Shown: positions 23,540-32,922, counted from the stretch's first letter. The stretch: 64,000 nt of DNA from Metabacillus niabensis (GCF_020524345.1 NZ_JAIVLH010000007.1:1-64000); one strand, 5' to 3'. Numbers and translations: made by a program. Notes: a model not told the origin generated them from the letters alone.

Positions 23540-24442
23540 GTGGATTTCTTCCTAATCCTTATTCCGATCTTCAGTATTTTTGCACTCGGTTTTATAGGAC
23601 AGAAAAAAATCGGTTTCGAAACAAAAACGATCTCAACGATGGCTTTATATTTAATGTCACCTGTTTTAGTGTTTCGAACCTTTTATACAACAACATTTAA
23701 TATGACCTATGTCTATATGACCTTATATACATTTGCTCTTTGCTTTTCCTTAATTTTAGTCGTCTATCTCATCGCTTTTATACGAAAATACTCTGTTAAG
23801 GAAAAGTGCGGGATGATCTTGGCATCCTCTTTTATGAATAATGGTAACTACGGGACACCTGTTGTTCTCCTACTATTTGGGGCAGCAGGTCTCGATTATG
23901 CCATTGTTTTAATGGTCATTCAACAGCTTGTGATGTGCACGGTTGGTGTTTACTATGCAGCAAAAGGAAGTGCAGAAGGTGACGGAGTTCGCTCAGCTAT
24001 TCGGGCAGTGAAACGTATGCCAATGGTTTATGGAGCAATGTTGGGCTATCTCCTTCAAATCCTTCATATTCCTTTAGGAAATTCCATGACACAGGCCATT
24101 GACATGGTGGCAAATGCTGCGATTCCAACAGTGATGATTGTACTAGGCATGCAACTTGCAAAAATTTCAATCAAAAGCTTTGAGAAAGAAAAGGTGTCTC
24201 TGTCACTTGTAACAAAACTTGCAATATCACCAGTCATTGCTTATTTGATTACATTGTTCCTGCCGGTAGATGAAACGATCAAGCAAATTATGATTATCAT
24301 GGCAGCTATGCCGACAGCCGCAAATACAACCATGTATGCTCTGCAATTTAACACAGAACCAGAATTTGTATCAAGCGCAACACTTGTTAGTACAATGCTT
24401 AGTTTGGCAACATTACCAGTAACGTTTTTCATTGTTTTATGA
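23540..24442 (+). CDS. AEC-family transporter, likely sulfolactate exporter
   Basis: This 300-aa auxin-efflux-carrier-family protein has about ten transmembrane helices and the central NNGNYGTPV motif of the family (about residues 98-106). AEC proteins export organic anions. As the last gene of the SFT cluster it probably exports the end product sulfolactate (an SftE-like role); this is inferred. It starts at GTG 23540. Confidence 0.85.
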   Translation: MDFFLILIPIFSIFALGFIGQKKIGFETKTISTMALYLMSPVLVFRTFYTTTFNMTYVYMTLYTFALCFSLILVVYLIAFIRKYSVKEKCGMILASSFMNNGNYGTPVVLLLFGAAGLDYAIVLMVIQQLVMCTVGVYYAAKGSAEGDGVRSAIRAVKRMPMVYGAMLGYLLQILHIPLGNSMTQAIDMVANAAIPTVMIVLGMQLAKISIKSFEKEKVSLSLVTKLAISPVIAYLITLFLPVDETIKQIMIIMAAMPTAANTTMYALQFNTEPEFVSSATLVSTMLSLATLPVTFFIVL

Positions 24443-24443
24443 T

Positions 24444-24470
24444 GGGTCAGGGGGACAGGTTCCTTGTCCC
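24444..24470. repeat. Solitary GGGGGACAGGTTCC REP-like repeat
   Basis: The same core as the inverted ends of the element at 6250-6631, directly after the AEC transporter stop codon. TCCTTGTCCC gives it partial dyad symmetry. Confidence 0.7.
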
Positions 24471-24911
24471 AGTTTTCAGGTAACTATGTCACGATAAGAG
24501 TAAAAAGGAGCGGAAATTCTCATACCATTTCCGTTCCTTTTTTCTTTGAAAAAATCACTTAATCCCAGGCCTTTCAATTGTTAATTGTCTAAGGAAAGCT
24601 ACTAAGTTGGAGCGGATTTAAGTGTGGATCACTACTGCCCGTTAAGAGTGGGATAAAATTCTTACTGAAGTGATTTAATTTTAATGATAAATAGATGACT
24701 TCAACAAGCAGGCAGGTTAATCTAGTGGCACATCTTTTTGTATGAGGCTATATATTGAAATAAGGAAGGAATTTAGATTAGGTATCTTGAAGTTTTAAGT
24801 ATGCTGTAGCATGTAGAATAGGAGACTGAATATTTAACTTTATTCCAAATCATTGTCAATGAACGATCCTGGCAGTTTAATGATTAACTTTTATAGTGAG
24901 GTGGTGGCAAT
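24471..24911. other. Gene-free interval after the SFT cluster
   Basis: Apart from the terminator at 24502-24545, I see no gene, repeat or structured RNA here. The following patatin gene has only a GAGGTGG-type ribosome binding site near 24899. Confidence 0.5.
24502..24545 (+). terminator. Terminator of the second SFT operon
   Basis: An AAAGGA-CGGAAAT/ATTTCCG-TCCTTT stem with a long T-run. Confidence 0.85.
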
Positions 24912-25829
24912 TTGAAGGCAGATGCCGTTTTTGAAGGTGGCGGGGCTAGGGGAATGGCTTTTATTGGAGCGATTCAAGCAATGGAAGAGGAAAAAGTAGA
25001 ATGGGAACGATTGGCTGGAACATCAGCGGGAGCATTAATTGCTTCTCTTTTGGCAAGCGGTTACACAAGCTATGAAATTAGAGATCGTCTAAGTGTACTC
25101 GATTTTTCAAAGCTCCGCGGTAAGACAACTTTGCATCGAATTCCCGTTTTCGGCATTCTTTTAGAATTTATGATTCATCTTGGACTTTATAAAAACGATT
25201 ATTTGGAATCGTGGGTGGATTCACTTCTTCTAGAAAAAGGCATTAAGACATTTGCGGATCTGCCAGATGGGAAGTTGAAGATTATTGCTTCTGATATTTC
25301 GAATGGGCAAATGCTTATTTTGCCAGATGATTTGAATCGCTACAGGATGACTCCTGCTGATTTAAATATTTCAACTGCGGTTATGATGAGTGCATCTTTG
25401 CCATTTTTCTACCGTCCGGTTATATGGAAAACAAAAGACCGTAAAAAATCCTACATTTTAGATGGCGGTTTACTAAGTAACTTTCCAATATGGTTATTTG
25501 ATACTGAAAATCCTCGGTTTCCAACGTTCGGCTTCCGTTTTGTAAAAGATGAAGTGAACATAGATCCAGTTATACCTACGCCAATCCACCTTATTAAAAA
25601 TATTTATAAAACGATGCTTCAAGCCCATGATTTGCGACATTTAAACGAAGAAACGCTTGAACGCACAATTCAAATTCCGACTAGAGACATCAACACAACT
25701 GATTATGAACTGACTGAGGATGAAATCGATTTTCTCTATAAATCAGGCTATACTTCAACAAAAGAATTTTTATCTAAGTGGGATTTTGAACAGTATAAGG
25801 TCAAAAGAATGCAAAGAATAAATAAATAA
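24912..25829 (+). CDS. Patatin-like phospholipase
   Basis: This 305-aa cytoplasmic lipid acyl hydrolase has all patatin motifs: oxyanion loop GGGARG (9-14), nucleophile Ser38 in GTSAG and the dyad Asp184 in LDGG. It should hydrolyse acyl esters of phospholipids or related lipids; the physiological substrate is unknown. No signal peptide. It starts at TTG 24912 after GAGGTGGTGG. Confidence 0.92.
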   Translation: MKADAVFEGGGARGMAFIGAIQAMEEEKVEWERLAGTSAGALIASLLASGYTSYEIRDRLSVLDFSKLRGKTTLHRIPVFGILLEFMIHLGLYKNDYLESWVDSLLLEKGIKTFADLPDGKLKIIASDISNGQMLILPDDLNRYRMTPADLNISTAVMMSASLPFFYRPVIWKTKDRKKSYILDGGLLSNFPIWLFDTENPRFPTFGFRFVKDEVNIDPVIPTPIHLIKNIYKTMLQAHDLRHLNEETLERTIQIPTRDINTTDYELTEDEIDFLYKSGYTSTKEFLSKWDFEQYKVKRMQRINK

Positions 25830-25831
25830 AG

Positions 25832-25865
25832 AAAAACGCAATTCTATATAAGATTGCGTTTTTTT
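25832..25865 (+). terminator. Terminator after the patatin gene
   Basis: An AAAAACGCAAT/ATTGCGTTTTT stem with a T-run. Confidence 0.9.
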
Positions 25866-25964
25866 GAATGCAGCTATGACAAAAATGTAGAACAATATGC
25901 CCCAAACACCTAAACTAATGGAACTGGTAACACGTATATGATCTGAGGTGAACCCTTAATAGGG

Positions 25965-26003
25965 GAAAAACACCTGGACAACCTGTAACGATATTCATCC
26001 AGG
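25965..26003 (-). terminator. Terminator after the SleB-like gene
   Basis: On the minus strand CCTGGA pairs with TCCAGG and TGTTTTT follows. Confidence 0.6.
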
Positions 26004-26006
26004 ATT

Positions 26007-26738
26007 CTATTTACAAAAAATATGTTTCCCAATTTTTTTTATTTGTGGTCTGCCCCATATCCAGCTACTTGTTGCTGTATCAGGATTAAAATAATAATTC
26101 GCATTTTCTGTAGGATCCCAGCCATTAATAGCATCAAGAACAGCCTTTTTTGATGTTTCATTAGGAGTCAGCCAAATTTGTCCGTCAGCTACCGCAGTAA
26201 AAGCCAATGGTTCAAAGATAACACCTGATACTGTATTAGGAAATGTTGGGCTCTCCACTCGGTTTAAAATAACAGCTGCGACGGCAACTTGTCCAATATA
26301 AGGTTCACCACGTGCTTCTCCATGAACAGCATTAGCCATGAGTTGAATATCATTTTGAGAAAAACCAGCTGGAACATTAATAGCTGTTGCTTTTTTAGCT
26401 GGTTCAGCTCCCTTCGTGTACTCATATTTTGTTACACTAACAAGCTTTTGCCTCGTTTTTAAACCTGCTAGCCCATCGACAGGGAGTCCGAATTCAGATT
26501 GAAAATTACGAAGCGCCCAATATGTTCCCCAGCCAAAAGCACCATCAATTTCCCCTTTGTAAAAGCCAATATACTTTAAACGAGATTGCAACTCAATGAC
26601 ATCATCCCCAGTTGACCCTCTTTGAATAACTTGATTTGTAAATGCATCAGTGCTGCTTTCCTGGAGTGTTAAAATCGTTCCACATAAAAGAATGATTAAA
26701 AGAATAAATAGATATTTCTTCTTTATCATATTTCTCAT
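26007..26738 (-). CDS. SleB-like spore cortex/cell-wall hydrolase
   Basis: This 243-aa protein has an N-terminal hydrophobic signal (about residues 6-25), a peptidoglycan-binding domain (VIQRGSTGDDVIELQSRL onward, about 38-95) and a C-terminal Hydrolase_2 domain (about 140-243) with the NAVHGEARGEP motif holding the catalytic Glu. This is the SleB/CwlJ lytic transglycosylase architecture used in cortex hydrolysis at germination. No ypeB follows, so it is probably a SleB paralogue. I chose ATG 26738, 6 nt after AGGAGG; earlier in-frame codons are unsupported. Confidence 0.87.
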   Translation of the reverse strand: MRNMIKKKYLFILLIILLCGTILTLQESSTDAFTNQVIQRGSTGDDVIELQSRLKYIGFYKGEIDGAFGWGTYWALRNFQSEFGLPVDGLAGLKTRQKLVSVTKYEYTKGAEPAKKATAINVPAGFSQNDIQLMANAVHGEARGEPYIGQVAVAAVILNRVESPTFPNTVSGVIFEPLAFTAVADGQIWLTPNETSKKAVLDAINGWDPTENANYYFNPDTATSSWIWGRPQIKKIGKHIFCK

Positions 26739-26941
26739 CATTTTCCTCCTGATCATTAACATACTGTTATTTTTTGTTGCGAGTAAACTTTTATTCAATG
26801 AAAAGATCAAGTAGCTACAATAAAATGAAAAGTGAGTACTCTCATATCTTGAAAATTCCCTGCAATGAGTATCTACAACTGTTTAAAAAAAATGTCCAAA
26901 CATCTGAAGTTTTAAAAGGAAACGCTATTTTTGCTTCTATG

Positions 26942-26985
26942 AAAATCGAGTTTCATGAGCTATCAGTTAAATAAAATAATATTTT
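26942..26985 (+). promoter_or_regulatory. ComK box pair upstream of ssbB
   Basis: AAAA-N5-TTTC (26942-26954) and a perfect AAAA-N5-TTTT (26973-26985) are separated by 18 bp, one of the spacings accepted by the competence factor ComK. A TACAAT -10 lies at 27015-27020 with no good -35, as expected for an activator-dependent promoter. Confidence 0.75.
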
Positions 26986-27052
26986 ACTCATTTTTCCAAT
27001 TGTGATTCATCGTTTACAATACGGGTGTACATGAAAGGAAAGGAGGTTTGAG

Positions 27053-27400
27053 GTGATTAATCAAATCATTCTGGTCGGTCGTCTGACGAAGGATCCGGAA
27101 ATTCGGTATACAGCGGAAGGTGCCCCGGTCGCCAACATTACTCTCGCCGTAAGCCGAAATTTTAAAAATGCAGCTGGAGAAATTGAAACAGATTTCGTCA
27201 ATTGCACGGTTTGGCGACGAACAGCTGAGAATACGGCAAATTATTGCCGAAAAGGATCAGTCGTAGGTGTGACAGGCCGTATCCAAACGCGCAGCTATGA
27301 AAATGCTGAACGAAATCGTGTGTATGTAACAGAAGTAGTGGCAGATTCAGTCCGCTTTATGAGCGGTAAGCCGCGTGAATTAGTTGAGCAGGAAAGTTAA
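27053..27400 (+). CDS. ssbB: Competence-type single-stranded DNA-binding protein SsbB
   Basis: This 115-aa OB-fold protein has the SSB core ([35 protein letters not shown]) but no long acidic Gly/Pro-rich tail. That matches the short SsbB (YwpH) paralogue rather than the replicative SsbA. SsbB protects incoming DNA during transformation. GTG 27053 follows AAAGGAGG. The paired ComK boxes upstream support competence control. Confidence 0.93.
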   Translation: MINQIILVGRLTKDPEIRYTAEGAPVANITLAVSRNFKNAAGEIETDFVNCTVWRRTAENTANYCRKGSVVGVTGRIQTRSYENAERNRVYVTEVVADSVRFMSGKPRELVEQES

Positions 27401-27464
27401 TATGTCTCCGACTTCTCTTCATGAGAGAAAATCAATGGTATCCCCTTATGTCCCCAAACTGGAA

Positions 27465-27504
27465 GGCTGATCACGAGTGGAAATTTGTGATCAGCCAATT
27501 TTTT
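27465..27504 (+). terminator. Terminator after ssbB
   Basis: A perfect 10-bp GGCTGATCAC/GTGATCAGCC stem with a TTTTTT tail. Confidence 0.9.
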
Positions 27505-27546
27505 CTGACAGAGGTGGTATAATAGGTGCAAAAGGAGGTGAATAAA

Positions 27547-27885
27547 GTGGAAAAAGTTTTGCAATTTATGGTCAGTATCGAAAAAAAATTAGACCATATA
27601 TCTAAAGATGTTCATGATGTAAAGGATAAAGTTGTTCGTTTAGAAGGAAGAATGGAACATTTAGAAACACGAATGGATAACCTAGAGACAAAAGTAGACA
27701 ACATGACCACAGAATTCAGAAGTCACTTTGTAAAAATCGAGACTGAACTTGAACAACAACGTGGTGCTTTTAAAGTATACGAATTGAATGTCAATGATTT
27801 AAAATCAGGTGTCAACCATTTGAGCTCACATATAGGAATCCATGATACAAGAATCAAGGTTATGGAAGAAAGACTCAAGATTTAA
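27547..27885 (+). CDS. Coiled-coil protein of unknown function
   Basis: This 112-aa soluble protein is nearly all coiled coil: heptads from about residue 5 to 110, including tandem LEGRMEHLETRMDNLETKV-type repeats at 30-55. It resembles small coiled-coil (tail-fibre or kinetochore-like) annotations seen in Firmicutes, but no function can be given. I chose GTG 27547 because AAGGAGGTG lies 6 nt upstream. TATAAT at 27518-27523 is a candidate -10. Confidence 0.75.
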   Translation: MEKVLQFMVSIEKKLDHISKDVHDVKDKVVRLEGRMEHLETRMDNLETKVDNMTTEFRSHFVKIETELEQQRGAFKVYELNVNDLKSGVNHLSSHIGIHDTRIKVMEERLKI

Positions 27886-27887
27886 GC

Positions 27888-27914
27888 GAAAAAAAACGAC
27901 AGCCGAAACTGTCG
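27888..27914 (-). terminator. Terminator after the 31-aa gene on the minus strand
   Basis: On the minus strand CGACAG-loop-CTGTCG is followed by eight T residues. It ends the ywqB-ywqA-small gene unit. Confidence 0.85.
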
Positions 27915-27917
27915 CTC

Positions 27918-28013
27918 TTACTTAGAAACCTTCTTCTCGATTAACTTCACTAACTTCTCCCACTGAGGGGCTTTTTTTTCTGCCGTTTTCTTACTCTTTT
28001 GTTTTGTTGCCAC
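27918..28013 (-). CDS. 31-aa Lys-rich small protein downstream of ywqA
   Basis: GTG 28013 opens a 31-codon frame encoding a very basic peptide: an N-terminal KQKSKKTAEKK stretch, a Pro-Gln-Trp centre and an amphipathic C-terminal helix. GGGAG lies about 10 nt upstream and a strong terminator follows the stop. It lies 17 nt after ywqA and is probably cotranscribed. No family recognised; a nucleic-acid-associated role would fit the charge. Confidence 0.6.
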   Translation of the reverse strand: MATKQKSKKTAEKKAPQWEKLVKLIEKKVSK

Positions 28014-28030
28014 AATCTAAAACTCCCTTT

Positions 28031-30796
28031 CTAACTCATGGACAAGGTAAAGAGCTCTTCAAGCTCATCAGATGAAAGCTCTGTGATCCAGTTTTCACTT
28101 TGGATGATTTCGTCGTTTAATGATTGCTTTTTCTCGAGCATATCATCGATTTTTTCTTCAATTGTTCCAGTTGTGATGAGTTTATGAACATGAACAAAAC
28201 GATCCTGGCCGATACGGTAGGCTCTGTCTGTTGCTTGATTTTCAACAGCGGGATTCCACCAGCGGTCATAGTGGATAACATGGTTTGCTGCTGTTAAATT
28301 TAATCCGGTTCCACCAGCTTTTAAGGATAAGATCAAGAACGGAAACTCCTTGCGCTGAAAGGATTCCACCATGCGGTCACGCTCTGCTTTCATCACGCTT
28401 CCGTTTAAGAAAAGTACCTTTTCACCGAATTCCTTCTCAAGCAGCTTCTTCATCATTTCACCCATTCCGATATATTGAGTGAAAATCAAACAACTTTCCT
28501 GCTGCTCACGAATTGAAGTTGTTAATTCTAATAATTTTTCTATTTTATGTGAACGAGTTACCAATTCTTTCGGTTGCTGTTCTTTCAAATAAAGGGCAGG
28601 GTGATTACAAATTTGCTTCAGTTTTCCTAACATTTTCAAAATCAATGCCTTACGCTGCATGCCTGCCAAAGAATTCACCTGTTCAAACGTATCTTTGACA
28701 AGTTGTTCATATAATGACGCCTGTTCAATAGATAACGGAATATACTCTTTCTGCTCCTGCTTTTCAGGTAGATTTAAGGCAACCTGTTCATCCCGTTTTG
28801 TTCTTCTTAATAAAAACGGCTTAATATAACGTTGGAGCTGTTCAATTTGCTCCATATTCCGGTCCTTTTCAATTGGCAACACATAACGCTTATGAAAGCT
28901 ATGCAGGCTTCCTAAATAACCGTGGTTGAGGAAATCATAAATCGACCAAAGTTCTGTTAAGCGGTTTTCCATCGGTGTACCGGTTAAGGCAATATGATGT
29001 TGTCCGCGCAGCTTACGAATCGCTTTCGATTGTTTTGTATGGGCGTTTTTAATATTTTGCGCCTCATCAAGGCAAATCGTGCTCCACTGAATCGAGGAGA
29101 TTTCCTCATAGTCAGCATGTGACAAGCCGTAGGAGGTGATGACAACATCATAATTCTCAATGGACGCCGCAAATTTCTCTTCCTTCGGTCGATTCGGACC
29201 ATAGTGAAGCTTCACACGCAGATGTGGTGCGAACTTCTCAAATTCCTTCTGCCAGTTTCCAAGCACAGATGTTGGAGCCACAATCAGTGCAGGCTGCTCA
29301 GGCTTTTCTACTTCTTTTACATAAGAAAAATAAGCAATCATTTGAATCGTTTTTCCTAACCCCATATCATCGGCCAGGCAGGCGCCGAACGATACACTTC
29401 GTAAAAACAACAACCAGTCAACACCGTTCTGCTGATAAGGACGAAGGGTGCCGAGAAAATCAGCCGGTACCTCATGTGTCGGCAGCTCATTTGTATCAGT
29501 AAGCTTACGAAGCATGCCCTTCATTTGCTGGTTCAGCTCGATTTGAATATTCGCAAACGCACGCGTATCCATAATCTCATCTGTATCTTCATCAAGATCC
29601 CTAGCATTCAGCTCCTGATGGAGAATATCAGATAAATGCAGGCCTTCTTTATCCGCTTGCTTCAAAATGGCCTGAACTTGCTTAATAAAAGCAGGATCAA
29701 GCTTGATCCACTGTCCTTTAAAATTCACTAAGCGACGCTGCTCGGAAACAAGCTTAAGAAATTCTTCTTCACTCATTTCCACTCCGTTTGTCGCAAAACG
29801 CCAGTTGAAATCGATCAATGAATTCATGCCAACAAATGACTGACCACGTGGAGTGGAAGAAACCTTTGCCTTCAACATAAGCTGTGAATCTTTGACAACC
29901 TGCCACCATGATGGAAGCAAAATCTCAACGCCCATATTAATCAATGTTTCACTCGCATCTGTTAAAAACAACCATGCTTCATCCTCAGTTACATATGTTG
30001 TACCCGTTTCAAAGCTTAACCATGGCACAATCTCGGCAAAGCGCTCCTGCTCTCGTTCAATCTTATCCAGATGTGGATGCCACTTTTTAGGCAGATCACT
30101 TTTGCCTTGATAGTGTACCAGTTCATCAAGATTTGCCTTGCTTCGTAACATAATTTCCATTTGCCACTCGTCTGTGTCAGTTTCCGGCTCATTCAGGCGC
30201 AGTCCAACAGTGAAAGGAGTTTCATCTTTATGCCAGCCGATCTTTTCAAGAAAGTCCGTTTCATCGATAAAATGACCTTGAAACGTCGTGAGTACCGGGT
30301 ATGAATGCAGAATGTCCTCCCAAGCCTCATGCAAAAGCCGATCTTGTGCAATCATGTCCGTGATCGCATGAGAAAACCATTCAAGAGCAAATCCCTCCAG
30401 CTCGTTCCCGGCATCCTTAAATCTCAGCACACCATTTTTCCACCCTTCAAAATCAGGCAGGTACTCTCCGTTTGAAATGAGCTCATAAATGTCATGGGCA
30501 ATATCGGCTAACCTTTGCACATCATCTGAAAGCTCAATATTCGCAAGCGAATTATACGTTTCTTTTCCAATGAGTTCGACCATCATCCAAGGTGACAGCT
30601 GAACAGCAGGAATGCCGATATAACTAATATCTTCTAATTTTGTGCCAAAGAAGGACGACTCATGCCAGGTGAAAAGATAGCGGGCAAATTCTTCTATTTC
30701 CAAATGATGTTCATCGTGTGCAGATGTGCAATACACATAAAAATCATTGTTTTCAATTTGCTCTGCATGCAACACAATTTCAATGGTATTAATCAT
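28031..30796 (-). CDS. ywqA: SNF2-family DNA/RNA helicase YwqA
   Basis: This 921-aa protein has an N-terminal SNF2-associated region (about 1-400), then a SNF2 ATPase core with Walker A DDMGLGKT (about 470) and DEAQ in motif II. The C-terminal helicase domain has GGTGLNLTAANHVIHYD and DRAYRIGQ. Such enzymes translocate on duplex DNA, remodel protein-DNA complexes or restart stalled polymerase. It overlaps ywqB by 8 nt and both are translated together, as in B. subtilis. Confidence 0.95.
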   Translation of the reverse strand: MINTIEIVLHAEQIENNDFYVYCTSAHDEHHLEIEEFARYLFTWHESSFFGTKLEDISYIGIPAVQLSPWMMVELIGKETYNSLANIELSDDVQRLADIAHDIYELISNGEYLPDFEGWKNGVLRFKDAGNELEGFALEWFSHAITDMIAQDRLLHEAWEDILHSYPVLTTFQGHFIDETDFLEKIGWHKDETPFTVGLRLNEPETDTDEWQMEIMLRSKANLDELVHYQGKSDLPKKWHPHLDKIEREQERFAEIVPWLSFETGTTYVTEDEAWLFLTDASETLINMGVEILLPSWWQVVKDSQLMLKAKVSSTPRGQSFVGMNSLIDFNWRFATNGVEMSEEEFLKLVSEQRRLVNFKGQWIKLDPAFIKQVQAILKQADKEGLHLSDILHQELNARDLDEDTDEIMDTRAFANIQIELNQQMKGMLRKLTDTNELPTHEVPADFLGTLRPYQQNGVDWLLFLRSVSFGACLADDMGLGKTIQMIAYFSYVKEVEKPEQPALIVAPTSVLGNWQKEFEKFAPHLRVKLHYGPNRPKEEKFAASIENYDVVITSYGLSHADYEEISSIQWSTICLDEAQNIKNAHTKQSKAIRKLRGQHHIALTGTPMENRLTELWSIYDFLNHGYLGSLHSFHKRYVLPIEKDRNMEQIEQLQRYIKPFLLRRTKRDEQVALNLPEKQEQKEYIPLSIEQASLYEQLVKDTFEQVNSLAGMQRKALILKMLGKLKQICNHPALYLKEQQPKELVTRSHKIEKLLELTTSIREQQESCLIFTQYIGMGEMMKKLLEKEFGEKVLFLNGSVMKAERDRMVESFQRKEFPFLILSLKAGGTGLNLTAANHVIHYDRWWNPAVENQATDRAYRIGQDRFVHVHKLITTGTIEEKIDDMLEKKQSLNDEIIQSENWITELSSDELEELFTLSMS

Positions 30797-32420
30797 GAAT
30801 GAGCTTTCCTTTCTTTAACTCTTCTTTAAAAGCACGTAATCGTTTATGCTCTTCTGCCAGCTGTAAAATATAGTTTTCCCAAACTTCTTCACGCTTCAGC
30901 TTCTTGTACTGAGCTTTAATTCTCTTCAAATAGCGCACAGCCATTTTGTAATTCTCCCGTGTTTTCATCCGAATTTCATGTTGAACAGACTGAACATAAA
31001 GAGGCAGCAGCACACCTGGTTCGCTTTTTTCAATTTCCTTTAAGACATATGTATCCATTTCATCGAGCGAAAACCCTAACAGTGTTTGCAGCTCAATCCA
31101 TGTTTTGTACTGCTCTTTATCTAAAAGTAAATCGTGATACTCGGCATAGCTTAACGGCAGCATCATTTTACATGCGCGCTCATACAGCACATCATCATTC
31201 GTTGCACGTGCGTACTGGGAGATAAATCTCAATAAATAGCGGATCGTTTGCCGTTTTTCATCAAATGGTAAAGGACTATTAATATATTCGTTGGTACCAT
31301 GCAATAAATAAGAAATCCAATTTGACAGCCGCTTCCAATTTTTCTTTTTGAAAATATCCTCAACCCAAGGAAATATATATGGGAGGGCAGATGGTGTAAG
31401 CTTTGTGCGCATGACATCAAAAATTTCCTCATCACGTGATTGAAGGAAGTTCATATGCATAAGTGCCATTTCGAACTCAATCGCAAAGGACGGATCCTGC
31501 TTCTTTTCTTCCTCAAGATGCTCCTCCAGCCATTCGCGCTCGATTGAAATGAATTTATCACGTCGAAGCAGCTCAATCCATAATAGCTTGTAGAGATTTG
31601 TCCGCTCATATTGATACTCCTTACTCGTAAACAGCAGCTCACGGAAACGTTCCACACTATCAACTAAATAAGGATCAAGAGCAAACGGCAGAGCATAGCG
31701 CTTCATTTCAGAAATCGCCACCTCAACATTATCTATGAGCTGATCAAGATAAGGATAAATAATATGCTGTAACATATAGTCGGTTGGCTTCGTCTCATTA
31801 ATGAGCTGCAAAATTTTCAAAAACACCGTAACAGATGCCTGAACAATAAAAAATTGCTTCATCTCAGGAGACTTAGGCGCCTTCTTTTTTAAAGCTGAAT
31901 AATAATGATGAAAAAGACTTTGAAACAGCTGATTAGGAGAAGAAACCTGCTCATACCAGCGCTCAAACTCCCGATCAAAAAAAGCAATCCAGCTGCCAAG
32001 AGTATCTTCATAATCTTTTTCAGGCTTTAAAAGCGAACTTGCCTTCTTTACATGCTTTAACACATCGTCAATCGGCTTTTCTTCCTTCCATAGGTCAACA
32101 AACGTGCCGACTCGGTCAACACTTGCATATACATATAGAAACGTTGCAAGCTGATGTCGACAAATCGAATCTGAAGGACAAGTGCATGTACTCATTGAAA
32201 AATCATCTAAATCAAGCTCAACCTGAACACTTGTGACATCCTGTACTTTGGCAGACACAGAATGACTTGTTGTGCTCACATTATAAATACTGCCTTGACG
32301 ATACAAAATGAGTCCCTTTTTCACAACATTTCGATTCTCTTCTTCCTGATGTGAAAGCAACTGTTTAATCTGTTCAGCGGCACCAAGTACAAGTTCTTTA
32401 CTAAGTTCCCGACCAAGCAT
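30789..32420 (-). CDS. ywqB: SWIM zinc-finger protein YwqB
   Basis: This 543-aa protein has an N-terminal SWIM zinc finger, C-x-C then C-x-H in CTCPSDSICRH (about residues 77-87), followed by a long helical region. SWIM proteins paired with SNF2 helicases probably bind nucleic acid or protein for the helicase. I chose ATG 32420 (MLGRELSKELV) because AGGAG lies 10 nt upstream; the longer TTG reading frame has no site. The overlap with ywqA indicates one operon. Confidence 0.92.
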   Translation of the reverse strand: MLGRELSKELVLGAAEQIKQLLSHQEEENRNVVKKGLILYRQGSIYNVSTTSHSVSAKVQDVTSVQVELDLDDFSMSTCTCPSDSICRHQLATFLYVYASVDRVGTFVDLWKEEKPIDDVLKHVKKASSLLKPEKDYEDTLGSWIAFFDREFERWYEQVSSPNQLFQSLFHHYYSALKKKAPKSPEMKQFFIVQASVTVFLKILQLINETKPTDYMLQHIIYPYLDQLIDNVEVAISEMKRYALPFALDPYLVDSVERFRELLFTSKEYQYERTNLYKLLWIELLRRDKFISIEREWLEEHLEEEKKQDPSFAIEFEMALMHMNFLQSRDEEIFDVMRTKLTPSALPYIFPWVEDIFKKKNWKRLSNWISYLLHGTNEYINSPLPFDEKRQTIRYLLRFISQYARATNDDVLYERACKMMLPLSYAEYHDLLLDKEQYKTWIELQTLLGFSLDEMDTYVLKEIEKSEPGVLLPLYVQSVQHEIRMKTRENYKMAVRYLKRIKAQYKKLKREEVWENYILQLAEEHKRLRAFKEELKKGKLIHD

Positions 32421-32738
32421 AATGAATGGACTCCTTTCAATGAAAAGCAAAAATATATATAAAGTAAGAATAATTCAAATCATGAAATAAACCCTAATTC
32501 TTCTATTATACCTCATTTCAAATCGTACAAAAAGGTTTAGGACGAGATTCTATCGGGGGACATAAAAAGGGAGATGGTTCCGAAGGATGTATTGTGACTA
32601 AAATGTGACTAATTCTGATAAATTGGGATTTAAATGTCAATTTTCTGCACAAAAAAAGCTTGTCTATATATAAGCTTCCAAGTATAATAGTCCCATATTG
32701 TCTGAAATTGTAAAAAAAAGAAAGGAAACTTTTTGAAT

Positions 32739-32882
32739 ATGAAAGATAATCAGCTGAAACAAGAAGAGCTGTTACAAATTCTCCTAAGTGCCTATGATAA
32801 AGGCGAAGCAAGAACAGACATCACAACAAATGAAATGATCGAAGACATAATCTCTCAAATAAAAAAAGTATATGCATCATAA
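32739..32882 (+). CDS. 47-aa small helical protein
   Basis: ATG 32739 starts a 47-codon frame preceded by AAAGGAAACTTTTTGAAT. The peptide begins MKDNQLKQEELLQILLSAYD and is helical and charged. A strong terminator follows at 32899. A decayed copy of the second half of the gene and its terminator lies at 33333-33458. No family recognised. Confidence 0.65.
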   Translation: MKDNQLKQEELLQILLSAYDKGEARTDITTNEMIEDIISQIKKVYAS

Positions 32883-32898
32883 GACATCATAAGAAAAG

Positions 32899-32922
32899 CG
32901 AGCGCCTCGAGTGCTCGTTTTT
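32899..32922 (+). terminator. Terminator after the 47-aa gene
   Basis: A CGAGC-CCTCGAG-GCTCG stem and TTTTT. Confidence 0.8.

Noticed and set aside
24471-24911. Riboswitch or small RNA before the patatin gene
   Set aside because: I found no conserved aptamer motif or strong hairpin other than the upstream terminator.
26774-26974. 66-codon frame between the sleB-like gene and ssbB
   Set aside because: It starts at TTG without a ribosome binding site, overlaps the promoter of the sleB-like gene and runs through the first ComK box; it looks like chance.
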